From Allomesorhizobium camelthorni (lineage in GTDB: Bacteria; Pseudomonadota; Alphaproteobacteria; Rhizobiales; Rhizobiaceae): a stretch of DNA of 64,000 nucleotides. The stretch lies in assembly GCF_011045125.1 (NCBI RefSeq), contig NZ_JAAKZF010000001.1, positions 62,001 through 126,000 on the forward strand, read 5' to 3'. Shown piece after piece: positions 7,390 to 16,927 of the stretch. A model generated the notes under the pieces. The model ran no database searches. It was not told the origin of the DNA and saw only the letters and a list, made by a program, of their open reading frames with translations. The stretch's first letter is position 1. Every line of letters starts with the position of its first letter. Both the position numbers and the translations under genes were made by a program.

Positions 7390-8789
7390 TGAATTCGGGA
7401 CCTTCCATGAACACTCCGATCCTCGCGGTCGAGCATCTGTCGATGAAGTTCGGCGGACTGGTCGCGATCGGCGACCTGTCCTTCGAAGCCAAGCGCGGCG
7501 ACATCACCGCGCTGATCGGCCCCAACGGCGCGGGCAAGACCACGGTGTTCAACTGCATCACCGGCTTCTACAAGCCGACCGAAGGCATGATCCGGCTGGG
7601 CGGCAGGAGCGGGCAGCAATTCCTGCTCGAGCGCATGCCCGGCCATGAAATAACGGCAAAGGCCAAGGTGGCGCGCACCTTCCAGAACATCCGCCTGTTT
7701 TCGGGCATGACGCTTCTGGAGAACCTTCTGGTGGCGCAGCACAACAAGCTGATGCTGGCGTCGGGCTATACGGTGCTCGGCCTGTTGGGCTTCAGCGGCT
7801 ACCGCCGGGCCTCGGCCGAATCCATCGAACTGGCCAAGTTCTGGCTGGAGAAGGCCAATCTCATCGACCGCGCCGACGATCCCGCCGGCGACCTGCCCTA
7901 CGGCGCGCAGCGTCGTCTCGAGATCGCCCGCGCAATGTGCACCGGCCCGGAGCTTCTATGCCTGGACGAGCCGGCCGCCGGCCTCAACCCGAGGGAATCG
8001 AACGCGCTCAACGCGCTCCTGATGGACATCAAGCACAATACCGGCACGTCGATCCTTCTGATCGAGCACGACATGTCGGTGGTCATGCAGATTTCCGACC
8101 ACGTGGTCGTGCTCGAATACGGCCGCAAGATTTCCGACGGGAATCCCGATTTCGTGAAGAGCGACCCGCGGGTCGTCGCCGCCTATCTCGGTGTCGAGGA
8201 TGAAGAAGTCGAGGAGGTGCTGATCGAGGTCGGCGACGAGCAGGTCATCGAGCAGTTCGATGCCGAGCCGGACAGGGAACACGGCCCTGGCGCGTCGTCT
8301 TCGATGATGGCGGGCGCGGTATCGGACACGATCGGCCACAGCGACGATCGCGGCGAACGCATCACAGTCTCCAAACGCGCGTCCAAGGCGCAGCAGGTGG
8401 ACGACCGCGAGGCGCGCGCCAAGGCAAAGGCCGCAGCCGCAAAAGCCGCTGCCAAGCCGGTCGCCGCCAGGGCGCCGAAATCCGCGGCCCCCAAGGCCAG
8501 GACTGTCGCCAACACGCTTCCCGCGCCGCGCGGCGGCGTTGCAGACAGGCTGGTGCTGATCAAAGGCATCGGCCCCGTGAACGAGAAGAAGCTCAACGAG
8601 CATGGCATCTTCCACTTCGACCAGATCGCAGCATGGAAGAAGGCCGACATAGAGGCCGTCGAAGCCTATCTGGCCTTTGACGGGCGCATCGCCCGCGAGG
8701 ATTGGGTCGGCCAGGCCAGGAAGCTCGCCAGGACCGCCGCCAAGCCTGCAACCAAGCCTGCAACCGGAAAGCGCGAAGGAAGTCGATAA
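7389..8789 (+). CDS. livG: Branched-chain amino-acid ABC transporter ATPase LivG with extra C-terminal HhH-like domain
   Basis: Residues 10-270 are a complete LivG ATPase: Walker A GPNGAGKTT (44-52), a signature region read as PYGAQRRLEIARAM (170-183) in place of the usual LSYG form, Walker B LLCLDEPAAGLNP (189-201) and H-loop IEHDMS. The usual family length is about 250-300, but this protein runs to 466. After an acidic stretch (270-300) comes an alanine/lysine-rich linker (about 330-380), then a compact domain at 387-446 with LIKGIGPVNEKKLNEHGI and IAREDWVGQA. That domain resembles the helix-hairpin-helix-like tails of rhizobial NuoE and ribosomal protein L21. The start overlaps the livM stop. 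Confidence 0.92.
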   Translation: MNSGPSMNTPILAVEHLSMKFGGLVAIGDLSFEAKRGDITALIGPNGAGKTTVFNCITGFYKPTEGMIRLGGRSGQQFLLERMPGHEITAKAKVARTFQNIRLFSGMTLLENLLVAQHNKLMLASGYTVLGLLGFSGYRRASAESIELAKFWLEKANLIDRADDPAGDLPYGAQRRLEIARAMCTGPELLCLDEPAAGLNPRESNALNALLMDIKHNTGTSILLIEHDMSVVMQISDHVVVLEYGRKISDGNPDFVKSDPRVVAAYLGVEDEEVEEVLIEVGDEQVIEQFDAEPDREHGPGASSSMMAGAVSDTIGHSDDRGERITVSKRASKAQQVDDREARAKAKAAAAKAAAKPVAARAPKSAAPKARTVANTLPAPRGGVADRLVLIKGIGPVNEKKLNEHGIFHFDQIAAWKKADIEAVEAYLAFDGRIAREDWVGQARKLARTAAKPATKPATGKREGSR

Positions 8790-9517
8790 TGGCCGCTAAG
8801 GCGCTGCTGCAGGTCGAGGGCGTGCAGACTTATTATGGAAATATCCGCGCTCTGAACGGCGTCAACGTGTCGGTCAACGAGGGCGAGATCGTCGCCTTGA
8901 TCGGCGCCAACGGCGCGGGCAAGTCGACGCTGATGATGACGATCTTCGGCAGCCCGCGGGCGCGTGCCGGCAAGATCACCTTCTCTGGAACCGACATCAC
9001 CGAGATGCCGACCCACGAGATCGCCCGCATGCGCATTGCGCAATCGCCGGAAGGGCGGCGCATCTTTCCGCGCATGACAGTCATGGAAAACCTCCAGATG
9101 GGCGCAAGCCTGGACAATATGAGGCATTTCGACGAGGACGCCGAAAAGGTGTTCACGCTGTTTCCGCGCCTCAAGGAGCGCATCGCCCAGCGCGGCGGCA
9201 CGCTTTCCGGCGGCGAGCAGCAGATGCTGTCGATCGGCCGCGCCCTGATGGCCAGGCCCAAGCTGTTGCTGCTCGACGAGCCTTCGCTCGGGTTGGCGCC
9301 GCTGATCGTGAAGCAGATTTTCGACGCGATCCGCGAACTCAACAAGACCGACGGACTGACCGTGTTCTTGGTCGAGCAGAACGCGTTCGGCGCCTTGAAG
9401 CTCGCCAATCGCGGTTATGTCATGGTCAACGGCAATGTGACGCTCAGCGGTTCCGGCGCGGAGCTGCTCGCAAATCCCGACGTGCGGGCCGCCTATCTCG
9501 AGGGCGGGCGGCACTAG
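8789..9517 (+). CDS. livF: Branched-chain amino-acid ABC transporter ATPase LivF
   Basis: A 242-residue ATPase of normal length: Walker A GANGAGKST (39-47), signature LSGGEQQM, Walker B LLLLDEPSLGLAP and H-loop VEQNA, where the final residue of the usual His switch region reads as in other LivF proteins. It pairs with LivG to power LivHM. The ATG at 8789 overlaps the livG TAA by one base and follows GAAGGA; the longer frame upstream lies inside livG. Confidence 0.95.
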   Translation: MAAKALLQVEGVQTYYGNIRALNGVNVSVNEGEIVALIGANGAGKSTLMMTIFGSPRARAGKITFSGTDITEMPTHEIARMRIAQSPEGRRIFPRMTVMENLQMGASLDNMRHFDEDAEKVFTLFPRLKERIAQRGGTLSGGEQQMLSIGRALMARPKLLLLDEPSLGLAPLIVKQIFDAIRELNKTDGLTVFLVEQNAFGALKLANRGYVMVNGNVTLSGSGAELLANPDVRAAYLEGGRH

Positions 9518-9603
9518 AGTAAATCGCGGGCGCGGCTACCGTTCCCGGGGGATTGAAACCAGAATGATAGACAGCGCCCAGGCCTGTCTGGAGGTTGACG
9601 AAA

Positions 9604-9951
9604 ATGCAGGGAATTCTCTACGAGGAACCTTCGATCTGGCAGTTCTTCTTCGTCACCTGCCTGCTCGGCGGCTGGGCGGCGTGGATGACCGGCAGGGCCT
9701 GCGCCCAGACCTGGCGGCCGATGCTCGCCCTCGTCTTCTATCTCCTGCTGCTCGGCATCGCGGTGCGCTTCATCCATCATGCGCTGTTCAACGGCACGAT
9801 GTTCAGCCTACACTACTACATCGTCGATACAATCGTTCTGCTGATTATCGGCATCTTCGGCTACCAGTATACGCGCACCAACCAGATGGTAACGCAGTAT
9901 CACTGGCTCTACGAACGGGCCTCGCTACTGAGCTGGAGGCCGAAAGGTTAA
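9604..9951 (+). CDS. Small membrane protein of the liv operon (DUF6867-like)
   Basis: A 115-residue protein with three or four hydrophobic segments (near 12-30, 40-58 and 68-88), aromatic-rich and ending in a short polar tail. I place it by memory in the DUF6867 group of rhizobial liv loci; that is recall, not a search. GGAGG at 9590 sets ATG 9604 as the start (9-base spacing), not the TTG at 9595, which abuts the site. It lies between livF and the binding-protein gene on the same strand, suggesting an accessory role in this transporter. No enzymatic motif is visible. Confidence 0.72.
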   Translation: MQGILYEEPSIWQFFFVTCLLGGWAAWMTGRACAQTWRPMLALVFYLLLLGIAVRFIHHALFNGTMFSLHYYIVDTIVLLIIGIFGYQYTRTNQMVTQYHWLYERASLLSWRPKG

Positions 9952-10097
9952 GCTTAATCATGAACGAGACGTAACTCTCTGCCGAGGTGAATCGGCGTGA
10001 CAAGCGCCGGAAAATCGGCAAAGTAGCGCTTTCTGCGATATGGGTGGGCATCGCATGAAAGCTTCATCCAGCCCGCTCAGTTAATGGGAGTCTTTCA

Positions 10098-11213
10098 ATG
10101 AAAAAGTCACTTTTGTCCGCAGTTGCACTGACCGCCCTGGTGGCGTTCAGCGGCAGCGCCTGGGCGGACATCGTCATCGGCGTGGCTGGCCCGATCACCG
10201 GCCCTAACGCCGCTTTCGGCGCGCAGCTCCAGAAGGGCGCCGAGCAGGCGGCCGCCGACATCAATGCCGCGGGCGGCATTAACGGCGAGCAGGTCAAGAT
10301 CGTCGTCGGCGACGACGTTTCCGATCCGAAGCAGGGCATTTCGGTCGCCAACAAGTTCGTCGCCGACGGCGTCAAGTTCGTTGTGGGCCACTTCAACTCC
10401 GGCGTGTCGATCCCGGCGTCGGAAGTCTATGCCGAAAACGGCATCATGCAGATCACGCCGGCTTCGACCAACCCGCAATTCACCGAGCGCGGCTTGTGGA
10501 ACACCTTCCGCACCTGCGGCCGCGACGATCAGCAGGGGGGCGTAGCAGGCGCCTATCTCGCCGCCAACTTCAAGGACGCCAAGGTCGCCATCCTCCACGA
10601 CAAGACGCCTTACGGCCAGGGTCTCGCTGACGAGACCAAGAAGGCCGCCAACACCGCCGGCGTTACTGAAGCCATGTACGAAGGCGTCAATGTAGGCGAC
10701 AAGGACTTCTCGGCCCTGATCGCCAAGATGAAGGATGCTGGGGTCACCGTCGTTTACTGGGGTGGCCTGCACACCGAAGCCGGCCTGATCCTGCGTCAGC
10801 TGGCCGATCAAGGTCTCGACGCGACCTTCATGTCGGGCGACGGCATTGTGTCCAACGAACTCGCCTCGATCGCCGGCGACGCCGTTGAGGGCACGCTGAT
10901 GACCTTCTCGCCGGATCCGCGCAATGATCCTAACAATAAGGCGCTGATCGAGACGTTCCGCGCTGCTGGCTTCGAACCGGAGGCGTACACACTCTACTCC
11001 TACGCGGCCACGCAGGTGATCGCTGCCGCAGCGGCTGCCGCTGGGTCGAATGATCCACAGGCCGTCGCAGAAGCCGCCAAGGCCAAGGGCCCGTTCAAGA
11101 CCGCTCTCGGCGACATCGGCTTTGACGAGAAGGGCGATCCGAAGCTCCCCGGCTACGTCATCTACGAGTGGAAGAAGGGCGACGACGGTAAATACACTTA
11201 CTTCCAGATGTAA
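10098..11213 (+). CDS. Branched-chain amino-acid ABC transporter, periplasmic binding protein
   Basis: A 371-residue LivJ/BraC-type solute-binding protein. The signal peptide has its hydrophobic core in residues 4-20 and is cut after SAWA. The mature start is [15 protein letters not shown], a Leu/Ile/Val-binding fold signature. The ligand loop regions around [13 protein letters not shown] and [12 protein letters not shown] include a cysteine expected to pair within the first lobe. It captures amino acids for LivHMGF. A 146-base gap and its own ribosome binding site (GGGAGT) allow separate expression, and a strong terminator follows. Confidence 0.93.
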   Translation: MKKSLLSAVALTALVAFSGSAWADIVIGVAGPITGPNAAFGAQLQKGAEQAAADINAAGGINGEQVKIVVGDDVSDPKQGISVANKFVADGVKFVVGHFNSGVSIPASEVYAENGIMQITPASTNPQFTERGLWNTFRTCGRDDQQGGVAGAYLAANFKDAKVAILHDKTPYGQGLADETKKAANTAGVTEAMYEGVNVGDKDFSALIAKMKDAGVTVVYWGGLHTEAGLILRQLADQGLDATFMSGDGIVSNELASIAGDAVEGTLMTFSPDPRNDPNNKALIETFRAAGFEPEAYTLYSYAATQVIAAAAAAAGSNDPQAVAEAAKAKGPFKTALGDIGFDEKGDPKLPGYVIYEWKKGDDGKYTYFQM

Positions 11214-11239
11214 GCTGACGATCTCCGCCTACAAAAGGA

Positions 11240-11268
11240 TGCCCGGCGCTTGCGCCGGGCATTTTTTA
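11240..11268 (+). terminator. Rho-independent terminator of the liv operon
   Basis: A perfect 9-base stem GCCCGGCGC/GCGCCGGGC with a two-base formal loop (11241-11260), followed by a run of six T. It lies 27 bases after the binding-protein stop and ends the liv transcript before pyc. Confidence 0.92.
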
Positions 11269-11360
11269 TTGCGCCGTCGACTGTTTGCCCGAAACAAAAG
11301 TTTGCAGTGCAGCATTTTGGCGGTAAGCAGGAAACGTGCTTTCCCCTTCGGAGTGCGTCC

Positions 11361-14300
11361 GTGCCCATAGCCAAGATCCTCGTCGCCAACCGTTCCGAAA
11401 TCGCCATCCGGGTTTTCCGGGCCGCAAATGAGCTTGGCTTGAAAACCGTGGCCATCTGGGCGGAAGAGGACAAATATTCGCTACACCGGTTCAAGGCGGA
11501 CGAATCCTATCAGGTCGGGCGCGGCCCGCATCGGGCGAAGGATATGGGGCCGATCGAAAGTTACCTTTCGATCGAGGAGGTAATCCGGGTCGCTAAGCTT
11601 TCTGGTGCGGACGCCGTCCACCCCGGCTACGGCCTGCTTTCGGAAAGCCCGGAATTCGCCGAGGCCTGCGCCGAAAACGGGCTGGTATTCATCGGCCCGA
11701 AGCCCGAGACCATGCGCCGGCTGGGCAACAAGGTGGCGGCGCGCAACCTCGCCATCGAAGTCGGCGTGCCGGTCGTGCCGGCGACCGAACCGCTGCCCGA
11801 CGACATGGCGGAGGTGAAGAAGCTCGCCGGAAAGATCGGCTACCCTGTGATGCTGAAAGCTTCATGGGGCGGCGGCGGACGCGGCATGCGCGCCATCCGC
11901 TCGGAGGCCGACCTCGCGCGCGAGGTGACGGAAGGCAAGCGCGAGGCGAGAGCCGCCTTCGGCAAGGATGAAGTCTATCTCGAAAAGCTGATCGAGCGCG
12001 CCCGCCATGTCGAGGTCCAGATCCTCGGCGACACCCATGGCAACGCCGTCCATCTTTTCGAGCGCGACTGCTCCATCCAGCGCCGCAACCAGAAGGTCGT
12101 CGAGCGCGCGCCGGCCCCCTACCTCGATGCGGCCCGGCGCAAGGAACTCTGCGACCACGCGCTGAAGATCGCGCGCGAGACCGACTATATCGGCGCCGGC
12201 ACGGTCGAGTTCCTGATGGATGCCGATACCGGCAAATTCTACTTCATCGAGGTCAATCCGCGCATTCAGGTCGAGCACACCGTCACCGAGCAGGTGACCG
12301 GTATCGACATCGTCAAGGCGCAGATCCACATCCTCGACGGCTTTGCCATCGGAACGCCGGAATCGGGCGTGCCGCCGCAGGACGAGATCAGGCTGAACGG
12401 CCACGCGCTGCAGTGCCGCATCACCACCGAAGACCCCGAACAGAACTTCATCCCCGACTACGGCCGCATCACCGCCTATCGCGGCGCCACCGGCTTCGGC
12501 ATCCGCCTCGACGGCGGCACCGCCTATTCCGGCGCGGTCATCACCCGCTTCTACGATCCGCTGCTGGAAAAGATAACCGCCTGGGCGCCGACGCCGCAGG
12601 AGGCGATCGCCCGCATGCACCGCGCTTTGCGCGAGTTCCGCATCCGCGGCGTGGCGACCAACCTCACCTTCCTCGAAGCGATCATCACGCATCCGAGTTT
12701 TCACGACAACAGCTACACGACCCGGTTCATCGACACGACGCCTGAACTGTTCGCGCAGGTGAAGCGGCAGGACCGGGCGACGAAGCTGCTCAACTATCTG
12801 GCCGACGTGACGGTCAACGGCCACCCCGAAACGCGCGGCCGGCCGATGCCGAAGGCGGACGCCGCCGCTCCGATCGTTCCCTATCTGAACGGCGCCATTC
12901 CGGGCGGGACCAAGCAGCGCTTCGACACGCTCGGCCCGGAAAAATTCGCGGCCTGGATGCGCGAGCGGAAGGAGGTGCTGGTCACCGACACGACCATGCG
13001 CGACGGCCATCAGTCGCTGCTCGCCACCCGGGTGCGCACCTACGATATTGCCCGCATCGCCGGAACCTATGCCCGTGCGCTGCCCCGCCTGCTGTCGCTC
13101 GAATGTTGGGGCGGCGCGACCTTCGACGTCTCCATGCGCTTCCTGACGGAGGATCCGTGGGAGCGGTTGGCGCTGGTGCGCGAGGGCGCGCCCAACCTGC
13201 TGCTGCAGATGCTGCTGCGCGGCGCCAATGGCGTCGGCTACACCAATTATCCCGACAATGTCGTGCAGCACTTCGTCAAGCAGGCGGCCAGGGGCGGCAT
13301 CGACCTGTTCCGTGTTTTCGATTGCCTGAACTGGGTCGAGAACATGCGGGTCTCGATGGACGCGGTGCTGAGCGAAGGGAAGCTCTGCGAGGCGGCGATC
13401 TGCTACACCGGCGACCTTCTCGACCCGAACCGGGCCAAATACGACCTGAAATACTATGTCGGGCTGACCAAGGAACTCGAAGCGGCCGGCGCCAACATCA
13501 TCTCGATCAAGGACATGGCGGGCCTCCTGAAACCCGCCGCCGCGAAAGTGCTGTTCAAGACGCTGCGCGAAGCGACGGACCTGCCGCTGCATTTCCACAC
13601 CCACGACACGTCCGGCCTTTCAGCCGCAACCGTGCTTGCCGCGGTCGAGGCCGGCGTCGACGCCATTGATGCGGCAATGGATTCCTTCTCCGGCAACACT
13701 TCCCAGCCCTGCCTGGGCTCCATCGTCGAGGCGCTGCGAGGCGATGAACGCGATCCGGGCCTCGACCCGGAATGGATCCGCCGCATCTCCTTCTACTGGG
13801 AAGCCGTGCGCAACCAGTATACGGCCTTCGAGAGCGACCTGAAGGGCCCTGCCTCGGAGGTCTATCTGCACGAAATGCCGGGCGGCCAATTCACCAATCT
13901 CAAGGAGCAGGCGCGTTCGCTCGGGCTGGAAACCCGCTGGCACGAAGTCGCTCAGACCTATCACGACGTCAACCGCATGTTCGGCGACATCGTCAAGGTG
14001 ACGCCGTCGTCCAAGGTCGTCGGCGACATGGCGCTGATGATGGTCAGCCAGGACCTGACCGTCGCCGATGTCGAGAATCCGGCCAGGGACATCGCCTTTC
14101 CGGATTCGGTCATTTCCATGCTGCGCGGCGATCTCGGCCAGTCGCCCGGCGGCTGGCCCGCCGCCCTGCAGAAGAAGGCGCTGAAAGGGGAGAAGCCGAT
14201 CACCGTGCGGCCGGGCTCGCTGCTCAAACCCGCCGACCTGAAGGCCAGCCGCAAGGAGATCGAGGACAGGGTGGAGCGCAAGGTCAGCGAATACGAATTC

Positions 14301-14819
14301 GCCTCCTGGCTGATGTATCCGAAAGTGTTCTCCGACTTCTGCGGTGTGCAGGAGACCTACGGCCCCGTCAGCGTTCTGCCGACGCCGGTCTATTTCTACG
14401 GCATGAAGCCGCAGGACGAGATCTTCGTCGACATAGAGAAGGGCAAGACGCTGGTCATCCGCTGCTTCGCCATCGGCGAGGTCGACGACAAGGGCATGGT
14501 GACGGTGTTCTTCGAGCTCAACGGCCAGCCGCGGCGCATCAAGGTGCCGGACCGCGCCCATGGCGCGTCGGCATCCAGAGCACGGCGCAAGGCCGAGCCG
14601 GGCAACGAGGCGCATGTCGGCGCGCCTATGCCCGGCGTCGTCTCGGCTCTCGCGGTGGCGGCGGGACAGGCGGTGAAAGCCGGCGACGTGCTCCTGTCCA
14701 TCGAGGCGATGAAGATGGAAACCGCGCTCCACGCCGAGCGCGACGGCGCCATCGCCGAAGTGCTAGTCAAGGCCGGCGACCAGATCGACGCGAAGGACCT
14801 GCTGGTGGTTTTTGGGTAG
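11361..14819 (+). CDS. pyc: Pyruvate carboxylase
   Basis: A 1152-residue multifunctional biotin enzyme that carboxylates pyruvate to oxaloacetate, refilling the TCA cycle. Domain order: ATP-grasp biotin carboxylase (about 1-450; KASWGGGGRGM loop, FIEVNPRIQVEH), carboxyltransferase TIM barrel (about 530-830; VTDTTMRDGHQS, carboxylated-lysine region near IKDMAGL), PYC/OADA domain, and C-terminal biotinyl domain with biotin lysine K1118 in AMKMET. The GTG at 11361 follows GGAG by 7 bases and gives the family's usual N-terminus. It ends 2 bases from hicB, which is convergent. Confidence 0.96.
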   Translation: MPIAKILVANRSEIAIRVFRAANELGLKTVAIWAEEDKYSLHRFKADESYQVGRGPHRAKDMGPIESYLSIEEVIRVAKLSGADAVHPGYGLLSESPEFAEACAENGLVFIGPKPETMRRLGNKVAARNLAIEVGVPVVPATEPLPDDMAEVKKLAGKIGYPVMLKASWGGGGRGMRAIRSEADLAREVTEGKREARAAFGKDEVYLEKLIERARHVEVQILGDTHGNAVHLFERDCSIQRRNQKVVERAPAPYLDAARRKELCDHALKIARETDYIGAGTVEFLMDADTGKFYFIEVNPRIQVEHTVTEQVTGIDIVKAQIHILDGFAIGTPESGVPPQDEIRLNGHALQCRITTEDPEQNFIPDYGRITAYRGATGFGIRLDGGTAYSGAVITRFYDPLLEKITAWAPTPQEAIARMHRALREFRIRGVATNLTFLEAIITHPSFHDNSYTTRFIDTTPELFAQVKRQDRATKLLNYLADVTVNGHPETRGRPMPKADAAAPIVPYLNGAIPGGTKQRFDTLGPEKFAAWMRERKEVLVTDTTMRDGHQSLLATRVRTYDIARIAGTYARALPRLLSLECWGGATFDVSMRFLTEDPWERLALVREGAPNLLLQMLLRGANGVGYTNYPDNVVQHFVKQAARGGIDLFRVFDCLNWVENMRVSMDAVLSEGKLCEAAICYTGDLLDPNRAKYDLKYYVGLTKELEAAGANIISIKDMAGLLKPAAAKVLFKTLREATDLPLHFHTHDTSGLSAATVLAAVEAGVDAIDAAMDSFSGNTSQPCLGSIVEALRGDERDPGLDPEWIRRISFYWEAVRNQYTAFESDLKGPASEVYLHEMPGGQFTNLKEQARSLGLETRWHEVAQTYHDVNRMFGDIVKVTPSSKVVGDMALMMVSQDLTVADVENPARDIAFPDSVISMLRGDLGQSPGGWPAALQKKALKGEKPITVRPGSLLKPADLKASRKEIEDRVERKVSEYEFASWLMYPKVFSDFCGVQETYGPVSVLPTPVYFYGMKPQDEIFVDIEKGKTLVIRCFAIGEVDDKGMVTVFFELNGQPRRIKVPDRAHGASASRARRKAEPGNEAHVGAPMPGVVSALAVAAGQAVKAGDVLLSIEAMKMETALHAERDGAIAEVLVKAGDQIDAKDLLVVFG

Positions 14820-14821
14820 AA

Positions 14822-15100
14822 TCAAGCGGCGTGGGCCATTTCGCCTGCCGGAGCCACTGCTGCCACTACGGCAGCAGACGACAGTTGTAGAAACTCGGGG
14901 TCGTCGCGGAGATCGTCGAGCGAACGGCGGGTGGGCAGCTCGCCTTGCCAATCCTCGAAGGCGAAGCCGAGCGCGACGGAAGCTTCGTGCAGGGCCGAAT
15001 CCAGCGTATCGGCGACCACAGTGACGCCCGGAACGTCGGGGAAAGACACGCCATAGCCGCTTTCGGCGTCCTTGTGGATCAAGGCGATGTAGTGGGTCAT
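14822..15100 (-). CDS. hicB: HicB-type antitoxin
   Basis: A 92-residue protein with the HicB partial RNase-H-like fold (GYGVSFPDVPGVTVVADTLD) followed by a helical tail. It neutralises HicA and probably represses its own operon. It starts 7 bases after the hicA stop, with GAAGGA at about 15113 as ribosome binding site. It is convergent with pyc. The C-terminus shows no obvious ribbon-helix-helix, so DNA binding is unproven. Confidence 0.85.
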   Translation of the reverse strand: MTHYIALIHKDAESGYGVSFPDVPGVTVVADTLDSALHEASVALGFAFEDWQGELPTRRSLDDLRDDPEFLQLSSAAVVAAVAPAGEMAHAA

Positions 15101-15107
15101 GAACGTC

Positions 15108-15302
15108 TCAGTCCTTCAGCCACCCGGCCTGCACATAAATGGAGCGAACCGTTCCGGCGGGAATGTCCTTGCGCGGATGGGTAACGATTACGATCCTGCC
15201 GCTCACCAAATGCCTGAACTTGTGATGCGAGCCGCGGATCGACACAAGCTCGAACCCGTCGGATTTCAACCTCTTGATAATATCGCGGCTGTCTTTGAGC
15301 AT
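15108..15302 (-). CDS. hicA: HicA-type mRNA interferase toxin
   Basis: A 64-residue double-stranded-RNA-binding-like toxin. The catalytic histidine is expected at H26 in the motif RGSHHKF. The N-terminus KDSRDIIKRLKSDGFELV and the basic C-terminus fit HicA. It is expected to cleave mRNA when HicB is lost. ATG 15302 is preferred over a TTG three bases upstream. It precedes hicB, the common hicAB order. Confidence 0.88.
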   Translation of the reverse strand: MLKDSRDIIKRLKSDGFELVSIRGSHHKFRHLVSGRIVIVTHPRKDIPAGTVRSIYVQAGWLKD

Positions 15303-15305
15303 CAA

Positions 15306-15624
15306 ACTTTCATTTTCGACAGCTCGTGACCTCGCCGGGAGGCTTCGGCGCTGCGCCTACGACCCTGCGAGATAGATCGCAGCGCCGGCTCGCGCCGAAA
15401 TGGCCGTCCTGTTCACATGGATTTCCCCCACCATGCATAAAAGCTCCCACGCGTAATGCCCGTCAAGGTAGAAGTTAACGCGAGATGAGCCGATTGGTTT
15501 TGGCTGAAAGTCTGTGTGCGAAGGCTTGCCGCCTTCCCTGGCCCAAGCTTTCTCCACTCCCCGCCCTTGACTCGCTCCTAAACCGATTTAGGTTCCGCCG
15601 CGCCCTCCAACGCCGGAATTCGCC
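15306..15624. other. Intergenic region without a supported gene
   Basis: Between divergent hicA and the MFS gene. A 66-codon minus-strand frame (15357-15557) has no ribosome binding site or recognisable motif and is not called. The stretch should hold the two divergent promoters; I see no clear hairpin. Confidence 0.5.
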
Positions 15625-16803
15625 ATGGACGCCACCAACATCATCGCGACCGCAATCCGGGCCCGCTGGGCGGTCGGCGCGGTCTTCTTCGTCAACGGCT
15701 TCCTCACCGGAAGCTGGGCGCCGCAGATTCCGGTGTTCCTGACCCGCCTCGGCATCAGCGAATTCACGCTCGGCCTGCTCATACTGCTGTTCGGAGCGGG
15801 CGCGATCACGGCGATGACCTGGTGCGGGCATCTCATCTCGCATTATGGCTCGCGGCCGGTGGTGCGCTGGTTTGGCGCCATCGGCGCCTTCGGCCTGCTG
15901 GTCGTTGCCGCCGCGCCCAATCTGCCGCTCGCCGCCCTTGCGATGTTCCTTTTCGGCGGCCTGATCGGCGGCATGGACGTCGCCATGAACGCCAATGCGG
16001 TCGAGGTCGAGAAGCGGCTCGGCCGCGCCATCATGTCGTCCTCGCACGGCTTCTGGAGCCTTGGCGGCTTTGCCGGCGGCGGCCTCGGCGGCATCGCCAT
16101 CCAGACATACGGCCATCTCGCCCATGCCGCCGCTGTGACAGCCGTTGCGCTCGCCGTCATGGCGTGGGCGCTTCCAAGGCTCATCGCCGAGCCGAAGGCC
16201 CTGGCGCACCAGCATCACAAATTCACGCTGCCGAAAAACCCGCTGATCTATCTTGTCGGCCTGGTGGCGCTGTTCTCGATGGTGCCGGAAGGCGCAGTGC
16301 TCGACTGGGCGGCGCTCTACCTGAAGCAGGAATTGGGCGCCGACCTAGCCACCGCCGGCTTCGCCTTCGCTTTCTTCGCCGGCACCATGGCGGTTGTCCG
16401 CTTCCTCGGCGACGCGGTCCGGAATCGTTTCGGCGCCGTGACGACGCTGCGCGTATCCAGCCTGATCGCGGCAGCGGGCATGCTGGTGGCGGGGCTGTCG
16501 CCCTGGCCGTGGCTGGCCATCGCCGCCTTCGCCTTTTGCGGTCTCGGCGTCGCCAATATGGTGCCGATCGCGTTCTCGGCCGCCGGCAACCAGCCCGGCA
16601 CGTCTCCGGGGGCAGGCATGAGCGTGGTGACGACGATGGGCTATTCCGGCCTGCTCGTCGCGCCCTCGGCCATCGGTTTCGTCGGCGAGCGCACCGGCTT
16701 CGGCCCGGTGTTCATCGCTTTGTCGGGCCTTCTGGTCGTCGTCTGCCTCATGGCGGGACTGGCGCGCACCGCCGATTTCGCGCCGGCGCAGCCAGCCGAA
16801 TAA
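15625..16803 (+). CDS. Major facilitator superfamily transporter (YbjJ-like)
   Basis: A 392-residue, twelve-segment carrier. The N-terminus (VFFVNGFLTGSWAPQIPVFL) and the loop SSSHGFWSLGG between helices resemble the YbjJ/FucP-related group of MFS proteins. The central cytosolic loop is short (PKALAHQHHKF). The substrate cannot be read from sequence. It is monocistronic, convergent with glmM, with hairpins in the gap that could end both transcripts. Confidence 0.85.
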   Translation: MDATNIIATAIRARWAVGAVFFVNGFLTGSWAPQIPVFLTRLGISEFTLGLLILLFGAGAITAMTWCGHLISHYGSRPVVRWFGAIGAFGLLVVAAAPNLPLAALAMFLFGGLIGGMDVAMNANAVEVEKRLGRAIMSSSHGFWSLGGFAGGGLGGIAIQTYGHLAHAAAVTAVALAVMAWALPRLIAEPKALAHQHHKFTLPKNPLIYLVGLVALFSMVPEGAVLDWAALYLKQELGADLATAGFAFAFFAGTMAVVRFLGDAVRNRFGAVTTLRVSSLIAAAGMLVAGLSPWPWLAIAAFAFCGLGVANMVPIAFSAAGNQPGTSPGAGMSVVTTMGYSGLLVAPSAIGFVGERTGFGPVFIALSGLLVVVCLMAGLARTADFAPAQPAE

Positions 16804-16827
16804 GTTTCAGCGAACGACAAATGAAAA

Positions 16828-16911
16828 CAGGCGCCGCAGCGGCGCCTGCTGGCCTCCTTCCAGCCAGCAATGAACCGCCTTTAAAAGGCCTGCCGGGGCT
16901 GGCAGGCCTTT
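16828..16911. terminator. Paired hairpins between convergent MFS and glmM genes
   Basis: The first hairpin is a 10-base stem CAGGCGCCGC/GCGGCGCCTG (16828-16848), without a T-run. The second has stem AAAGGCCTGCC/GGCAGGCCTTT (16884-16911); read on the minus strand it is followed by TTTTAAAGG, a plausible terminator for glmM. Confidence 0.65.
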
Positions 16912-16927
16912 CAGCAATACGTTGATT

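Noticed and set aside
15357-15557. 66-codon minus-strand frame upstream of the MFS gene
   Set aside because: No ribosome binding site, odd composition and no domain; the region is the hicA/MFS divergent gap.
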